Shown here one piece after another: positions 33,796 through 42,648 of a stretch of 64,000 bases of DNA. How positions within the stretch are numbered: the first letter of the stretch is position 1; every line of letters starts with the position of its first letter. The notes under the pieces are model-generated. The model saw only the letters and a program-made list of their open reading frames with translations. It was not told the origin of the DNA and searched no databases. A program made the translations under genes and the position numbers. The stretch comes from Tenacibaculum dicentrarchi (GTDB lineage Bacteria; Bacteroidota; Bacteroidia; Flavobacteriales; Flavobacteriaceae), in contig NZ_OESZ01000012.1 in the NCBI RefSeq assembly GCF_900239345.1, positions 62,001 through 126,000 of the forward strand, read 5' to 3'.

Positions 33796-34542
33796 ATGAA
33801 TATCATCATAATTACAGGCGGAAGCAAAGGTATTGGAAAGGCATTGACTCAAAAATATGCTTCTGAAAATTACACCGTTTTTTCATTAGCTAGAACTTCT
33901 TATGAAATTTCAGAAATAAAAAATATTAAAAATATTAAAGTTGATTTAGCTGATAGCATAGCAACTCAAACTATTTTTACGGCTCTTTTAGATAAAATTA
34001 TCCATCAAAATTCAACTTCTAAAATAACGTCAATTACCTTAATTAATAACGCTGGGCGTTTAGGTAAAATAGCCCATTTAGAAAACTTAGAAGCCAATGA
34101 TATTGCAAAATCTATGCAATTAAATATTACTACGCCACTTATTTTATCAGGATTATTTATCAAAAAAACACAACATCTAGCTTGTAAAAAGCAAATTATC
34201 AATATTTCATCTGGCGCAGCCAAAAAACCATATGAAGGCTGGAGTGTTTATTGCACATCAAAAGCAGCAATCGATATGCTAACAAAAACCATAGCCTTAG
34301 AACAAGCCGAACTTCAAAATGGCGTAAAATGTATCGCTATTTACCCTGGTGTTGTTGCTACAGATATGCAAACTAAAATCAGAAATACCCACAAAAATGA
34401 TTTTAAAAATGTACAACGTTTTATCGATTTAAAAAATCAAAATAAATTATACACACCTAGTTTTGTTGCCGATACTATTTATAAAATTGATACTGAAAAT
34501 CAGTTAAAAAGTGGCGTTATTTTTGATATTCGGAATATTTAA
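33796..34542 (+). CDS. Short-chain dehydrogenase/reductase
   Basis: 248 residues of the classical SDR fold: TGGSKGIG (7-14), the NNAG-like NNAGRLG, INISSGAAKKP with catalytic Ser, and YCTSKAA for the Tyr and Lys. The C-terminal PGVVATDMQTKIR is like sepiapterin- or benzil-reductase-type SDRs. The substrate is unknown. The stop codon overlaps the stop of the convergent priA; the TTAA at 34539-34542 supplies both. Confidence 0.87.
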   Translation: MNIIIITGGSKGIGKALTQKYASENYTVFSLARTSYEISEIKNIKNIKVDLADSIATQTIFTALLDKIIHQNSTSKITSITLINNAGRLGKIAHLENLEANDIAKSMQLNITTPLILSGLFIKKTQHLACKKQIINISSGAAKKPYEGWSVYCTSKAAIDMLTKTIALEQAELQNGVKCIAIYPGVVATDMQTKIRNTHKNDFKNVQRFIDLKNQNKLYTPSFVADTIYKIDTENQLKSGVIFDIRNI

Positions 34543-36980
34543 TACGCATCTACATCCATAATAAAACGAATCGACCTAAAATCTTTCACACTTTCAAAAG
34601 AATTTTTAACCCTAATAATTTGTTCTTTTGTTTTTCCTAACGATTGTTTTGGCGGAATTTTAATTACTAAATTTTTAATATATAAATTTCGAACACGAGA
34701 TACGGCAGGCGTTGTAGGTCCTAATACATTTTCAGCAAACACATTTTGCAATGATTTCACTAACCAATTTACACCCGTTTCTACACGAACAGGGTCTTTA
34801 TGTTTTAGCGTAATTTTAATCAATTTATAATATGGTGGATACTTAAAATTCCAACGTTCCTTCAATTGTTCTTTATACATTTCGGCGTAATTAGTGGTCG
34901 AAACTTGCTGTAATATTTGATGATTCGGATTGTAGGTTTGTATCGCAACATTTCCTTGTTTTTTGCTACGTCCTGCTCTACCCGACACCTGAACCATTAA
35001 CTGATACGCTCTTTCGTGGGCTCTAAAATCGGGGAAATTTAACATCGAATCGGCACTTAAAATCCCCACTAACGATACATTTTCAAAATCCAAGCCTTTC
35101 GATAACATTTGTGTTCCTACTAAAATATCAATTTCTTGTGCCTCAAAGGCTCCAATTATTTTTTGATAACCGTATTTTCCACGTGTGGTATCTAAATCCA
35201 TTCTTCCGATGTTATAATCAGGAAATAAAGTTTTTAGTTCTAGCTCAATTTGCTCTGTTCCAAAGCCTTTTGTATTAAGTGTTGTACTTCCACAAGCCCC
35301 GCAATTATTAGGCATCGCACGTTGGTAGCTACAATAATGACATTTTAATTCTCGCCTAAATTTATGAAATGTTAAACTCACATCACAATTTGGGCATTCT
35401 GGTGAAATACCACAAGTATCACATTCTACAACGGGAGAAAAACCACGCCTGTTTTGAAATAAAATAACCTGTTCTTTTTGCTCCAAAGCATCGGTAATCA
35501 TGGTTAATAACCTATCGGAAAAATGCCCTTTCATTTGCTTTTTTCGATATTTTTCTTTGATATCAATCAGTTCGATTTTTGGCAGTTGAATGTTTCCAAA
35601 ACGACGGGTTAATTCAACAAAACCATATTTATTTTGCTTGGCATTAAAATAACTTTCTAACGATGGCGTTGCCGAACCTAACAATACTTTTGCCTTGTGT
35701 AAATGTCCTAAAACAATTGCCGAATCGCGGGCATTATAGCGTGGTGATGGTTCAAATTGTTTGTACGAAGTTTCATGCTCTTCATCAATTACAATTAATC
35801 CTAAGTTTGAAAATGGTAAAAAACCAGCCGAACGAGCGCCTAAAATTATCTGTGCTTTTGGCTTATTTTCTAACACGTTATTCCAAACTTCTACCCGCTC
35901 ATTCATGGAATATTTTGAATGAAAAACAGATATAAAATCGCCAAAATAACGTTCTAATCTACTAATTATTTGTGTTGTTAATGCTATTTCGGGCAATAAA
36001 AACAATACTTGTTTTCCTTCTGCAACAACTTCTTTTATCAGTTTTACATAAATTTCTGTTTTCCCTGAACCTGTAACCCCGTGTAATAAGGTTACATTTT
36101 GAGTTTCGAAAGATGTTTTAATTTCATTAAAAGATTGTGTTTGAAAATCGTTTAATTCTTTAATTTGATTGGTTTCTCCTTCAAAATTAATTCTATCGGT
36201 TTGAATTTGATAAAACTCAAAAATTTCTTTATCAACCAAGGCTTTTAATATTGCTGATGATACGCCTGATTTCTCTTCTAATTCTTTTGCTTTTATTGGT
36301 TTTTTACTACTTGCTAATTGAAAATAAGTAAGCAATGCTTCCCGTTGTTTTTTTGCTCTTGATAAATTTTCTAATAATTTTTGAAGGGCTTCATTCGATT
36401 CATAAACAGCATTTAAACGAACAAATTTTACTAATTTTGGTTTATAGGTTTCATAAATTTCTTCTTTGATAAAAGCGACTTCTTTCTGAATTAGAGAATC
36501 AATAATTGGTAAAGTTGTTTTTTTACTGATAATATTTGCAACTTCATGAATTGTAAGTTGTGAACTATTTTGAAGGGCTTCAAAAATTAAAAATTCATCA
36601 TCAGTTAAAATAGTTTCATCGGTAAAAGTGTCATTTTTATAGATAATTGTTTCACTTTCTAGCATAAAAGCCGACGGTAACGAAGCTCTATAAACATCGC
36701 CTAACGAACACATATAATAGCTCGAAATCCATTGCCAATGCTTTAATTGACGTTCGTTTACAATAGGAAATTCATCTAAAATTTGATGAATATCTTTTGC
36801 TTTATACGATTCAGGTACATTTTGATGAATATCAAAAACAAGTGCTGTATAAATTTTACTTTTCCCAAAAGAAACCGCCACTCGCATTCCTTTTTTAAGA
36901 AACGAAAATTCGGCTTTATTTACACAATATGTAAATGTTTTTTGTAATGGAATAGGTAATATAACGTCGATGAAATACAT
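34539..36980 (-). CDS. priA: Primosomal protein N' (replication restart helicase PriA)
   Basis: 813 residues. An N-terminal 3'-end binding domain, then helicase motifs GVTGSGKTEIY, LGARSAGFLPF, VIDEEHETSYKQ, LLGSATPS and QVSGRAGRS. The eight zinc-binding cysteines are all present (CDTC, CPNC, CHYC, CGAC). PriA reloads the replisome at stalled forks. It shares its stop-codon bases with the convergent SDR gene. Confidence 0.95.
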   Translation of the reverse strand: MYFIDVILPIPLQKTFTYCVNKAEFSFLKKGMRVAVSFGKSKIYTALVFDIHQNVPESYKAKDIHQILDEFPIVNERQLKHWQWISSYYMCSLGDVYRASLPSAFMLESETIIYKNDTFTDETILTDDEFLIFEALQNSSQLTIHEVANIISKKTTLPIIDSLIQKEVAFIKEEIYETYKPKLVKFVRLNAVYESNEALQKLLENLSRAKKQREALLTYFQLASSKKPIKAKELEEKSGVSSAILKALVDKEIFEFYQIQTDRINFEGETNQIKELNDFQTQSFNEIKTSFETQNVTLLHGVTGSGKTEIYVKLIKEVVAEGKQVLFLLPEIALTTQIISRLERYFGDFISVFHSKYSMNERVEVWNNVLENKPKAQIILGARSAGFLPFSNLGLIVIDEEHETSYKQFEPSPRYNARDSAIVLGHLHKAKVLLGSATPSLESYFNAKQNKYGFVELTRRFGNIQLPKIELIDIKEKYRKKQMKGHFSDRLLTMITDALEQKEQVILFQNRRGFSPVVECDTCGISPECPNCDVSLTFHKFRRELKCHYCSYQRAMPNNCGACGSTTLNTKGFGTEQIELELKTLFPDYNIGRMDLDTTRGKYGYQKIIGAFEAQEIDILVGTQMLSKGLDFENVSLVGILSADSMLNFPDFRAHERAYQLMVQVSGRAGRSKKQGNVAIQTYNPNHQILQQVSTTNYAEMYKEQLKERWNFKYPPYYKLIKITLKHKDPVRVETGVNWLVKSLQNVFAENVLGPTTPAVSRVRNLYIKNLVIKIPPKQSLGKTKEQIIRVKNSFESVKDFRSIRFIMDVDAY

Positions 36981-37114
36981 GATAAATTTTAGTGATTTTT
37001 CGGTTGAAAATATCTATTTAATGAAATTCACTAAAATGGATAATATCAAAATTACAAAAAAAATATTAAATTTTAGCACGGGGTTTTATGCCTTTTTTTA
37101 ACAGATATATATCA

Positions 37115-37249
37115 TAGAGACGCCGATTTATCGTGTCTTTATCTGTTGCTAAAAATCTGAAGTAAATGCAATGCTGAAATAAATTCAGAAATACGTTGAA
37201 GAATTTTAAAATAAATTATAATAAAAGACGCGATAAATCGCGTCTCTAC
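37115..37249. repeat. Palindromic units flanking an R1-like core
   Basis: Two related palindromes, TAGAGACGCCGATTTATCG... (37115-37140) and AAAGACGCGATAAATCGCG... (37224-37248), face each other around a 80-base core containing GCTGAAATAAATTCAGAAAT, the segment also seen in R1 copy a. Each flank is a REP-like hairpin of the type AGAGACGCGATTTATCGCGT. It lies in the 293-base gap between priA and the VF530 gene, both minus strand. Confidence 0.78.
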
Positions 37250-37273
37250 CATACCATATTTCTATAAATAAAT

Positions 37274-37492
37274 TTAACGAATAAATTTCAAATAAAAATT
37301 CTCTACTTTGGTTCTTGCCCAAGGTGTTGTTCTTAAAAATTTCAAACTCGATTTATAAGTAGGATTATTTTTAAAACAATTAATATTTAAAATTTCTCCT
37401 AACTCTTCCCAACCATATTCTAAGTATAATTCTTCTAAAATGGTCGCTAATTTTATTCCGTGAAGCGGATTATTTGGTTGTTCTTGGCTCAT
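37274..37492 (-). CDS. VF530 family DNA-binding protein
   Basis: 72 residues: [33 protein letters not shown] and [17 protein letters not shown] match the VF530/DUF2132 family, small helical proteins reported to bind DNA. The biological role is unclear. A -7 box (minus strand TATTTTTG at 37522-37529) lies 30 bases before the start. Confidence 0.9.
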   Translation of the reverse strand: MSQEQPNNPLHGIKLATILEELYLEYGWEELGEILNINCFKNNPTYKSSLKFLRTTPWARTKVENFYLKFIR

Positions 37493-37521
37493 ATTTTGAC
37501 TCGTAATTTTATCTAAAAAAA

Positions 37522-37529
37522 CAAAAATA
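37522..37529 (-). promoter_or_regulatory. Candidate -7 box of the VF530 gene
   Basis: Minus-strand TATTTTTG, a full match to TAnnTTTG; no -33 TTG at good spacing. Confidence 0.35.
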
Positions 37530-37717
37530 AAGGTTCTATTTGATTAATTCATCTAATAACCTTCTTACTTTAATCAGCTTAACTTCACTTCTTATTTTTA
37601 CAAAACAATATCAACACATTTTTAGGTAATAATTCATTAAAACATTAACCAAAATAAGGTTATTTATTTGTCATTTTTCAATATTTTAGCATATACTTTT
37701 AAATAAAAAATTTTAGA

Positions 37718-38800
37718 ATGAAAAATACTGCATTAACACATATTCACGAAGCTTTAGGAGCAAAAATAGTTCCTTTTGCGGGTTATAACATGCCTGTACA
37801 ATACGAAGGAATCAATATAGAACACGAAACGGTTAGAAAAGGCGTTGGTGTTTTTGATGTAAGTCACATGGGAGAATTTTTCTTAAAAGGAGAAAATGCC
37901 TTAGCTTTAATTCAAAAAGTAGCCACAAACGATGCTTCAAAATTAGTTCCTGGTAAAGCGCAATATAGCTGTATGCCAAATGCTGATGGCGGAATTGTAG
38001 ATGATTTAATTATTTACATGATTGCTGAAAACGAGTATATGTTAGTTGTAAACGCATCTAACATTGAAAAAGATTGGAATTGGATTGCTAGCCATAATGA
38101 CTTAAATGTTACTATGGAAAACCGTTCTGATGACTGGTCTTTATTAGCTATTCAAGGACCAAAAGCTGTAGAAGCTATGCAGTCGTTAACAGCTGTAAAT
38201 TTATCAACCATTAAATTTTACACCTTTGAAATTGCTGATTTTGCAGGGATTCCTAACGTTGTTATTTCGGCAACGGGGTACACAGGTTCTGGTGGATTTG
38301 AAATTTATGTAAAAAACAAAGATGTAGAGCAACTTTGGAAAAAAGTTTTTGAAGCTGGTGCAGACTGGAATATTAAACCAATCGGTTTAGCAGCTCGTGA
38401 TACTTTACGTTTAGAAATGGGTTATTGTTTATATGGTAACGATATCGATGACACAACTTCTCCTTTAGAAGCTGGTTTAGGTTGGATTACTAAATTCACA
38501 AAAGACTTTGTAAATTCTGAAGCGTTAAAGGCTCAAAAAGAAGCTGGTGTTACTAAAAAATTAGTTGCTTTTGAATTAACAGAGCGTGGTATTCCTCGTC
38601 ATGACTATGAAATAGTTGATGCTGAAGGTACTGTAATTGGTCGTGTTACTTCTGGAACAATGAGTCCTTCTTTAGGCAAAGGAATTGGTTTAGGATACGT
38701 TACTAAAGAAAATTCAAAATTAAATTCTGATATTTTTATTCAAGTTCGTAAAAAACAATTAGCTGCAAAAGTGGTTAAATTACCTTTTTACAAAGGATAA
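37718..38800 (+). CDS. gcvT: Aminomethyltransferase (glycine cleavage T protein)
   Basis: 360 residues. [57 protein letters not shown] and [20 protein letters not shown] are the folate- and aminomethyl-binding motifs of GcvT. It passes the methylene group of glycine to tetrahydrofolate and releases ammonia. The other glycine cleavage genes are not nearby. Codon use is rich in common codons, suggesting good expression. A terminator follows at 38828. Confidence 0.95.
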   Translation: MKNTALTHIHEALGAKIVPFAGYNMPVQYEGINIEHETVRKGVGVFDVSHMGEFFLKGENALALIQKVATNDASKLVPGKAQYSCMPNADGGIVDDLIIYMIAENEYMLVVNASNIEKDWNWIASHNDLNVTMENRSDDWSLLAIQGPKAVEAMQSLTAVNLSTIKFYTFEIADFAGIPNVVISATGYTGSGGFEIYVKNKDVEQLWKKVFEAGADWNIKPIGLAARDTLRLEMGYCLYGNDIDDTTSPLEAGLGWITKFTKDFVNSEALKAQKEAGVTKKLVAFELTERGIPRHDYEIVDAEGTVIGRVTSGTMSPSLGKGIGLGYVTKENSKLNSDIFIQVRKKQLAAKVVKLPFYKG

Positions 38801-38827
38801 GAAAATTTTATCATATATATATAAAAG

Positions 38828-38853
38828 CAACTCTTTTTAAGGGTTGTTTTTTT
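38828..38853 (+). terminator. Terminator of gcvT
   Basis: Seven-base stem CAACTCT / AGGGTTG (one G-T pair), 5-base loop, then a run of seven T. Confidence 0.75.
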
Positions 38854-38905
38854 GTTAAATTATTTTAAAATAAGGTTTTTCATCGACTATTTAGAAGAAT
38901 TATTT

Positions 38906-39002
38906 GGAGCTATTTCCCGCTTTCCGCACTCGCTTTTTTTGTTTTTTTAAAGAAAAAAACAAAAAAGAGCTCAAACAATTGCTACAATCGGGGCTAAACA
39001 TC
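38906..39002 (+). repeat. Interspersed hairpin repeat R3, copy c
   Basis: Flanks TATTTCCCGCTTTCCGCACT and GAGCTCAAACAATTGCTACA with ATCGGGGCTAA. The hairpin pairs 38933-38948 with 38953-38967, with a G-C pair where copy b has A-T. It lies after the gcvT terminator, between converging genes. Confidence 0.78.
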
Positions 39003-39010
39003 CGTTGTTT

Positions 39011-39070
39011 ATTTTTAGTGTAAATATGTAAAATAGTAACTATCAATTTTTACATATTTACACTAAAAAT
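39011..39070. terminator. Large inverted repeat before the unassigned 39077 gene's stop
   Basis: Perfect 23-base arms (39011-39033 and 39048-39070; core TTAGTGTAAATATGTAAAA) around a 14-base loop, 6 bases past the stop of the minus-strand gene. It may be a terminator for that gene, although its arms are longer and less GC-rich at the base than the other terminators here. Confidence 0.55.
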
Positions 39071-39076
39071 AAATTA

Positions 39077-40156
39077 CTATTTAGGTTTAATTACATACAA
39101 GCCTTTATTATCCGCATCAAAAGCATTTGAAGGATAAAAAACCTTTAAAAAACTTACTGAATTTTTATCTGTATATATTTTAGGCAACACATAATAAGAT
39201 ACATAATGTACAGGGTTTAAAAAAGAACCCACATATTTAATTCCTTGTTCTTTAAATTTAAATACCTCATTTTTTATTTTGAGTTCAAGATAAATTGTTC
39301 CCATAAATGACACAGGAATGTTGGTATATACAATTGTTCCATGAGTATTTTGTTTTTGATAAAAATGTGATTTTATCCCTTCATATTTTGGATAGATTAA
39401 TTTATTTTCTTTTGATACATCAACAAAATCGGGAGTTCCTGAAAATTGTTCATCACCTGACGACCAGGTAGCGTATTTATTATTTTCAGGATTTTTAAGT
39501 AAAATTAATTTGGTGTATTTCTCTGGATATTTTGTTAAAATTTTACCTTTTGAATAAAATTTTATTCCATTATTATCAGCTTCCTTTTTTGAAATATAAA
39601 TTCCGAACCAGTCATTATCAATTTTAAAATATACTTTGTAATTTTTAGCCCCGTATGTTTCGGTATTCGCATAAATAACAATACTTGCTTTATGGTAATA
39701 ATCTTCTATTATATTTAAAAAACCTGCCAACTCTAATTGATTTCCCGAAGCTTTAATTACTTTTTTAAGTATTGTTTGTTTTACTTCTTTTTGGGTTAAA
39801 TCATACACTGCTTCTTCTGTAAAAATATACGACCCTAAATCGGAAAAGCTAATATTATCGGTTCTTTCAATATTAAATACTATTTCTCCTAAGTTATTTA
39901 TTTTTATAATATCGTTACCGCTATTGAGTATAAAGTAATTTCCTTTTTCATCATAAGAAATTGAATTATAACTACTTTCAGATATTTTTAATATTTCTGA
40001 TTTTTCACTATAAACACCTTCTTTTAAAGCTGGATAACTATCATACTCTTTCTTTTTAAATAATGAATTAGACATTATATTTATAGTCGTACATTTTTGA
40101 ATAAAAACTAACAGTAAAAAACCCCATAGTAGCATATATTTATATTTTTTTATCAT
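39077..40156 (-). CDS. Unassigned secreted or membrane-anchored protein
   Basis: 359 residues. The N-terminus has a hydrophobic segment (MLLWGFLLLVFIQKC, about 8-22) ending at a Cys, a possible but non-canonical lipobox. The remainder is rich in Lys, Tyr, Asn and short beta-type stretches (SISYDEKGNYFILNSGNDII, IVIYANTETYG), with no motif I recognise. It could be a periplasmic or outer-membrane-attached WG/beta-propeller-like protein, but that is a guess. It lies between a large inverted repeat and a terminator, apparently a single-gene unit downstream of the efflux operon. Base composition is like its neighbours. Confidence 0.75.
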   Translation of the reverse strand: MIKKYKYMLLWGFLLLVFIQKCTTINIMSNSLFKKKEYDSYPALKEGVYSEKSEILKISESSYNSISYDEKGNYFILNSGNDIIKINNLGEIVFNIERTDNISFSDLGSYIFTEEAVYDLTQKEVKQTILKKVIKASGNQLELAGFLNIIEDYYHKASIVIYANTETYGAKNYKVYFKIDNDWFGIYISKKEADNNGIKFYSKGKILTKYPEKYTKLILLKNPENNKYATWSSGDEQFSGTPDFVDVSKENKLIYPKYEGIKSHFYQKQNTHGTIVYTNIPVSFMGTIYLELKIKNEVFKFKEQGIKYVGSFLNPVHYVSYYVLPKIYTDKNSVSFLKVFYPSNAFDADNKGLYVIKPK

Positions 40157-40208
40157 CTTTTATAAGTCTAAAATTCAAATTACAATTATATCAATCAAAA
40201 AACCATAA

Positions 40209-40242
40209 AAAAGGAGAAATTCAATACTGAATTTCTCCTTTT
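40209..40242 (-). terminator. Terminator of the efflux operon
   Basis: Perfect 15-base arms (core AGGAGAAATTCA) with a 4-base loop and flanking A/T tracts, 25 bases after the adaptor gene stop. Confidence 0.88.
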
Positions 40243-40267
40243 AACCCAATTAAAAAAACTAAAATGA

Positions 40268-41389
40268 TTAATGTTCTTTTTTCGTATCGTTAGTATCTTT
40301 TGATGCTTTGTTCCAAATTTTTATTTTATCATCTTTGGTAACACCTTCTAAAACCTCAACATTTACACCATCAGAAGTTCCTAATTTAACCGTTATTTTT
40401 TCAAATTTATCATCAGAATTTTTAACCTCAACATACGGTTTTTCTGTTTTTTTATCAAACCTAAGCAAGGCTTCTTTTATTGATAAAACTGAGTCTTTTT
40501 TCTCTAAAACAATATCTGCATTTGCGCTATATCCTGCTCTAATAAAATATTCATCATCTAAAGTAACATCGGCTTTAATTTTAAACTGTACCGCTCCACC
40601 TTCATCAGTTCCTTTTGGCGCTATAAAGTTTAAAACCGCAGGGAATTTCTTGTTTTCAATCGCCCCGATAGCAATATCGATATTACTTCCTTTAATTAAT
40701 TTTCCTACTTCCGATTCATCTACTTTTCCTTCAAAAATCATTTTAGTCATATCAGCAATACGAGCAATTGTTGTTCCTGCATTAAAATCGTTGGTTTGTG
40801 TAACCTGATAGCCTTTTTTAACAGGAATTTCAACAATCATACCCGAAGTTGTTGCTCTAATACTTGTATTTGCAGCACTTCCTAAACCTGATGTTGTTCC
40901 TTTTTTAATAATATCCATGTCCGATTTTGCGTTGGCTAATAACAAACGAGCGTTGTTATAATTTAATTCCGCATTTTCAAAATCTTGACGAGAAATTACT
41001 CCTTTATCAAATAAATTTTTATTTCTATCAAACTGTAGCTTTGCATTATTAAACGATAATTTTGCATTTTTCACACTACCATTTGCTCTGTTTAAAGACG
41101 CTACGTTAGGAACAACTCTAACTTTTGCTATTAAATCGCCTGCTTTGACAATAGCACCTTCTTCCACTAAAATTTCAGAAACAATACCAGCTATTTGGGG
41201 TTTAATTTCAACCTCTTCTAAAGGAATTACCTTTCCTGTTGCTACGGTTTTTTTAACTATTGTTGTTCTAAATGCTGTTTCTGTTTCGTATGCTATAATA
41301 TTTTTTTTGTTCTTTTTTGCGAACCATATTAACGCTATTGCAAATAATATTGCTACAATTCCTAAAATAATTTTTGCTCTCTTACTCAT
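40268..41389 (-). CDS. Periplasmic adaptor subunit, MacA/HlyD-like
   Basis: 373 residues: an N-terminal membrane anchor (KIILGIVAILFAIALIWFA), the lipoyl/barrel segment GKVIPLEEVEIKPQIAGIV, a coiled-coil hairpin (about 95-165, VKNAKLSFNNAKLQFDRNK), and a second half-lipoyl plus membrane-proximal domain. In MacA-type systems this links an inner-membrane ABC transporter to an outer-membrane channel. It is the last gene of the operon ATPase-permease-permease-adaptor; no TolC-like gene is seen. Confidence 0.9.
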   Translation of the reverse strand: MSKRAKIILGIVAILFAIALIWFAKKNKKNIIAYETETAFRTTIVKKTVATGKVIPLEEVEIKPQIAGIVSEILVEEGAIVKAGDLIAKVRVVPNVASLNRANGSVKNAKLSFNNAKLQFDRNKNLFDKGVISRQDFENAELNYNNARLLLANAKSDMDIIKKGTTSGLGSAANTSIRATTSGMIVEIPVKKGYQVTQTNDFNAGTTIARIADMTKMIFEGKVDESEVGKLIKGSNIDIAIGAIENKKFPAVLNFIAPKGTDEGGAVQFKIKADVTLDDEYFIRAGYSANADIVLEKKDSVLSIKEALLRFDKKTEKPYVEVKNSDDKFEKITVKLGTSDGVNVEVLEGVTKDDKIKIWNKASKDTNDTKKEH

Positions 41390-41404
41390 AATTTGTTAAT
41401 TGAT

Positions 41405-42646
41405 TTATTCTTCTCTTAATGCTTCGATTGGTTTGATTACTGTTGCCATATGTGCAGGTATTAATCCTATTAAAGTTCCTAATACTACCAAAGTAGTAAA
41501 GGCAATTAATATAATTGGAATGTTTACCGTTGGATTGATTAATTTAGCATCGGGTCCTTGCCCAAAAGCCATATCTATTAAATAAAGTACCAGTGCGCCC
41601 AATATAATTCCTAGCATCCCGGCGATAGTCGTTAAAAAAACAGATTCTAATACAATTTGTTGTCGGATACTTTTAGGTGTTGCTCCTAAGGCTCTACGGA
41701 TTCCTATTTCTTTGGTACGCTCTTTTACCGTTATTAATAAAATATTACCAATTGCAAAAACTCCCGCTATTAAAGTAGCAATTCCTACAAACCATGTTAA
41801 AAATTGCATTCCTGTTAAAAAGCCTGTGAACTTTGCTATTTCAACCCCTAAATTTACGCTTCCGAAGGCTTTTTTATCATCAGGATGCACTTTATGTAGG
41901 TTTTTTAAGGTTAATAACACGTCTTTTTCTAGTTGTTTAATATCTACTCCTTCATTGGCTGTTATCATCATCCAATGAATTTTATCACCCATATTATACA
42001 CCTGCTGAAAGGTTGTAAATGGAATATAAGCACAAGCGCCATCAAAATTAACACTGCTTGACTCTTTATAAACTCCAATTACTTTATAGTTGATATTGTT
42101 AATTTTGATGTATTCTCCTATTGGTTTTTCATTTTTTTCGAATAATTGTTTATAAATATCTTCGGCAATTACCGTTACTTTTGCTTTAGATAAAATATCA
42201 TTTTCGTTTAAAAAACGCCCATAAATCAAGTTCTTTTTTTGCACCTGATCTAAAATAGGATAATCGCCACTAATATCAAAACTTCCAGATTTGAAACCTT
42301 TAACTATCTGCCCGTTCGATTGACTTCTTGGTGCTAATAATTTTATTTCTTTAAACTCTTTTTTTAATATTTTAACATCCGTTAATGTGGGTAAAAAACG
42401 TCTTCCTTTTTGAAAACCTTTAAAAGGTCTGTCGGTAGATTGCGTCCATACAAAAACGCTATTGGTTGCAAAATTTCCAAAAATTTTCTTAAAACTATTT
42501 TCCATCCCTCGAGATGCCCCTAACAGAACAACTAATAAAAATATCCCCCAAAGAACCCCTATAATTGTTATTACGGTTCTAACTTTATTTTTACGGATGC
42601 TTCCATAAATTTCTTGCCAAGTATCTGAATCAAATAAAAATTTCAT
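41405..42646 (-). CDS. ABC transporter permease, MacB/FtsX type
   Basis: 413 residues: one N-terminal helix (VRTVITIIGVLWGIFLLVVLLG), a periplasmic MacB_PCD domain (about 50-245), then three helices with the FtsX motif VKERTKEIGIRRALGATPKSI. No ATPase domain is fused. It is the second of two such permeases; the pair presumably forms a heterodimer. It starts 2 bases after the preceding permease gene. Confidence 0.92.
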   Translation of the reverse strand: MKFLFDSDTWQEIYGSIRKNKVRTVITIIGVLWGIFLLVVLLGASRGMENSFKKIFGNFATNSVFVWTQSTDRPFKGFQKGRRFLPTLTDVKILKKEFKEIKLLAPRSQSNGQIVKGFKSGSFDISGDYPILDQVQKKNLIYGRFLNENDILSKAKVTVIAEDIYKQLFEKNEKPIGEYIKINNINYKVIGVYKESSSVNFDGACAYIPFTTFQQVYNMGDKIHWMMITANEGVDIKQLEKDVLLTLKNLHKVHPDDKKAFGSVNLGVEIAKFTGFLTGMQFLTWFVGIATLIAGVFAIGNILLITVKERTKEIGIRRALGATPKSIRQQIVLESVFLTTIAGMLGIILGALVLYLIDMAFGQGPDAKLINPTVNIPIILIAFTTLVVLGTLIGLIPAHMATVIKPIEALREE

Positions 42647-42648
42647 AA

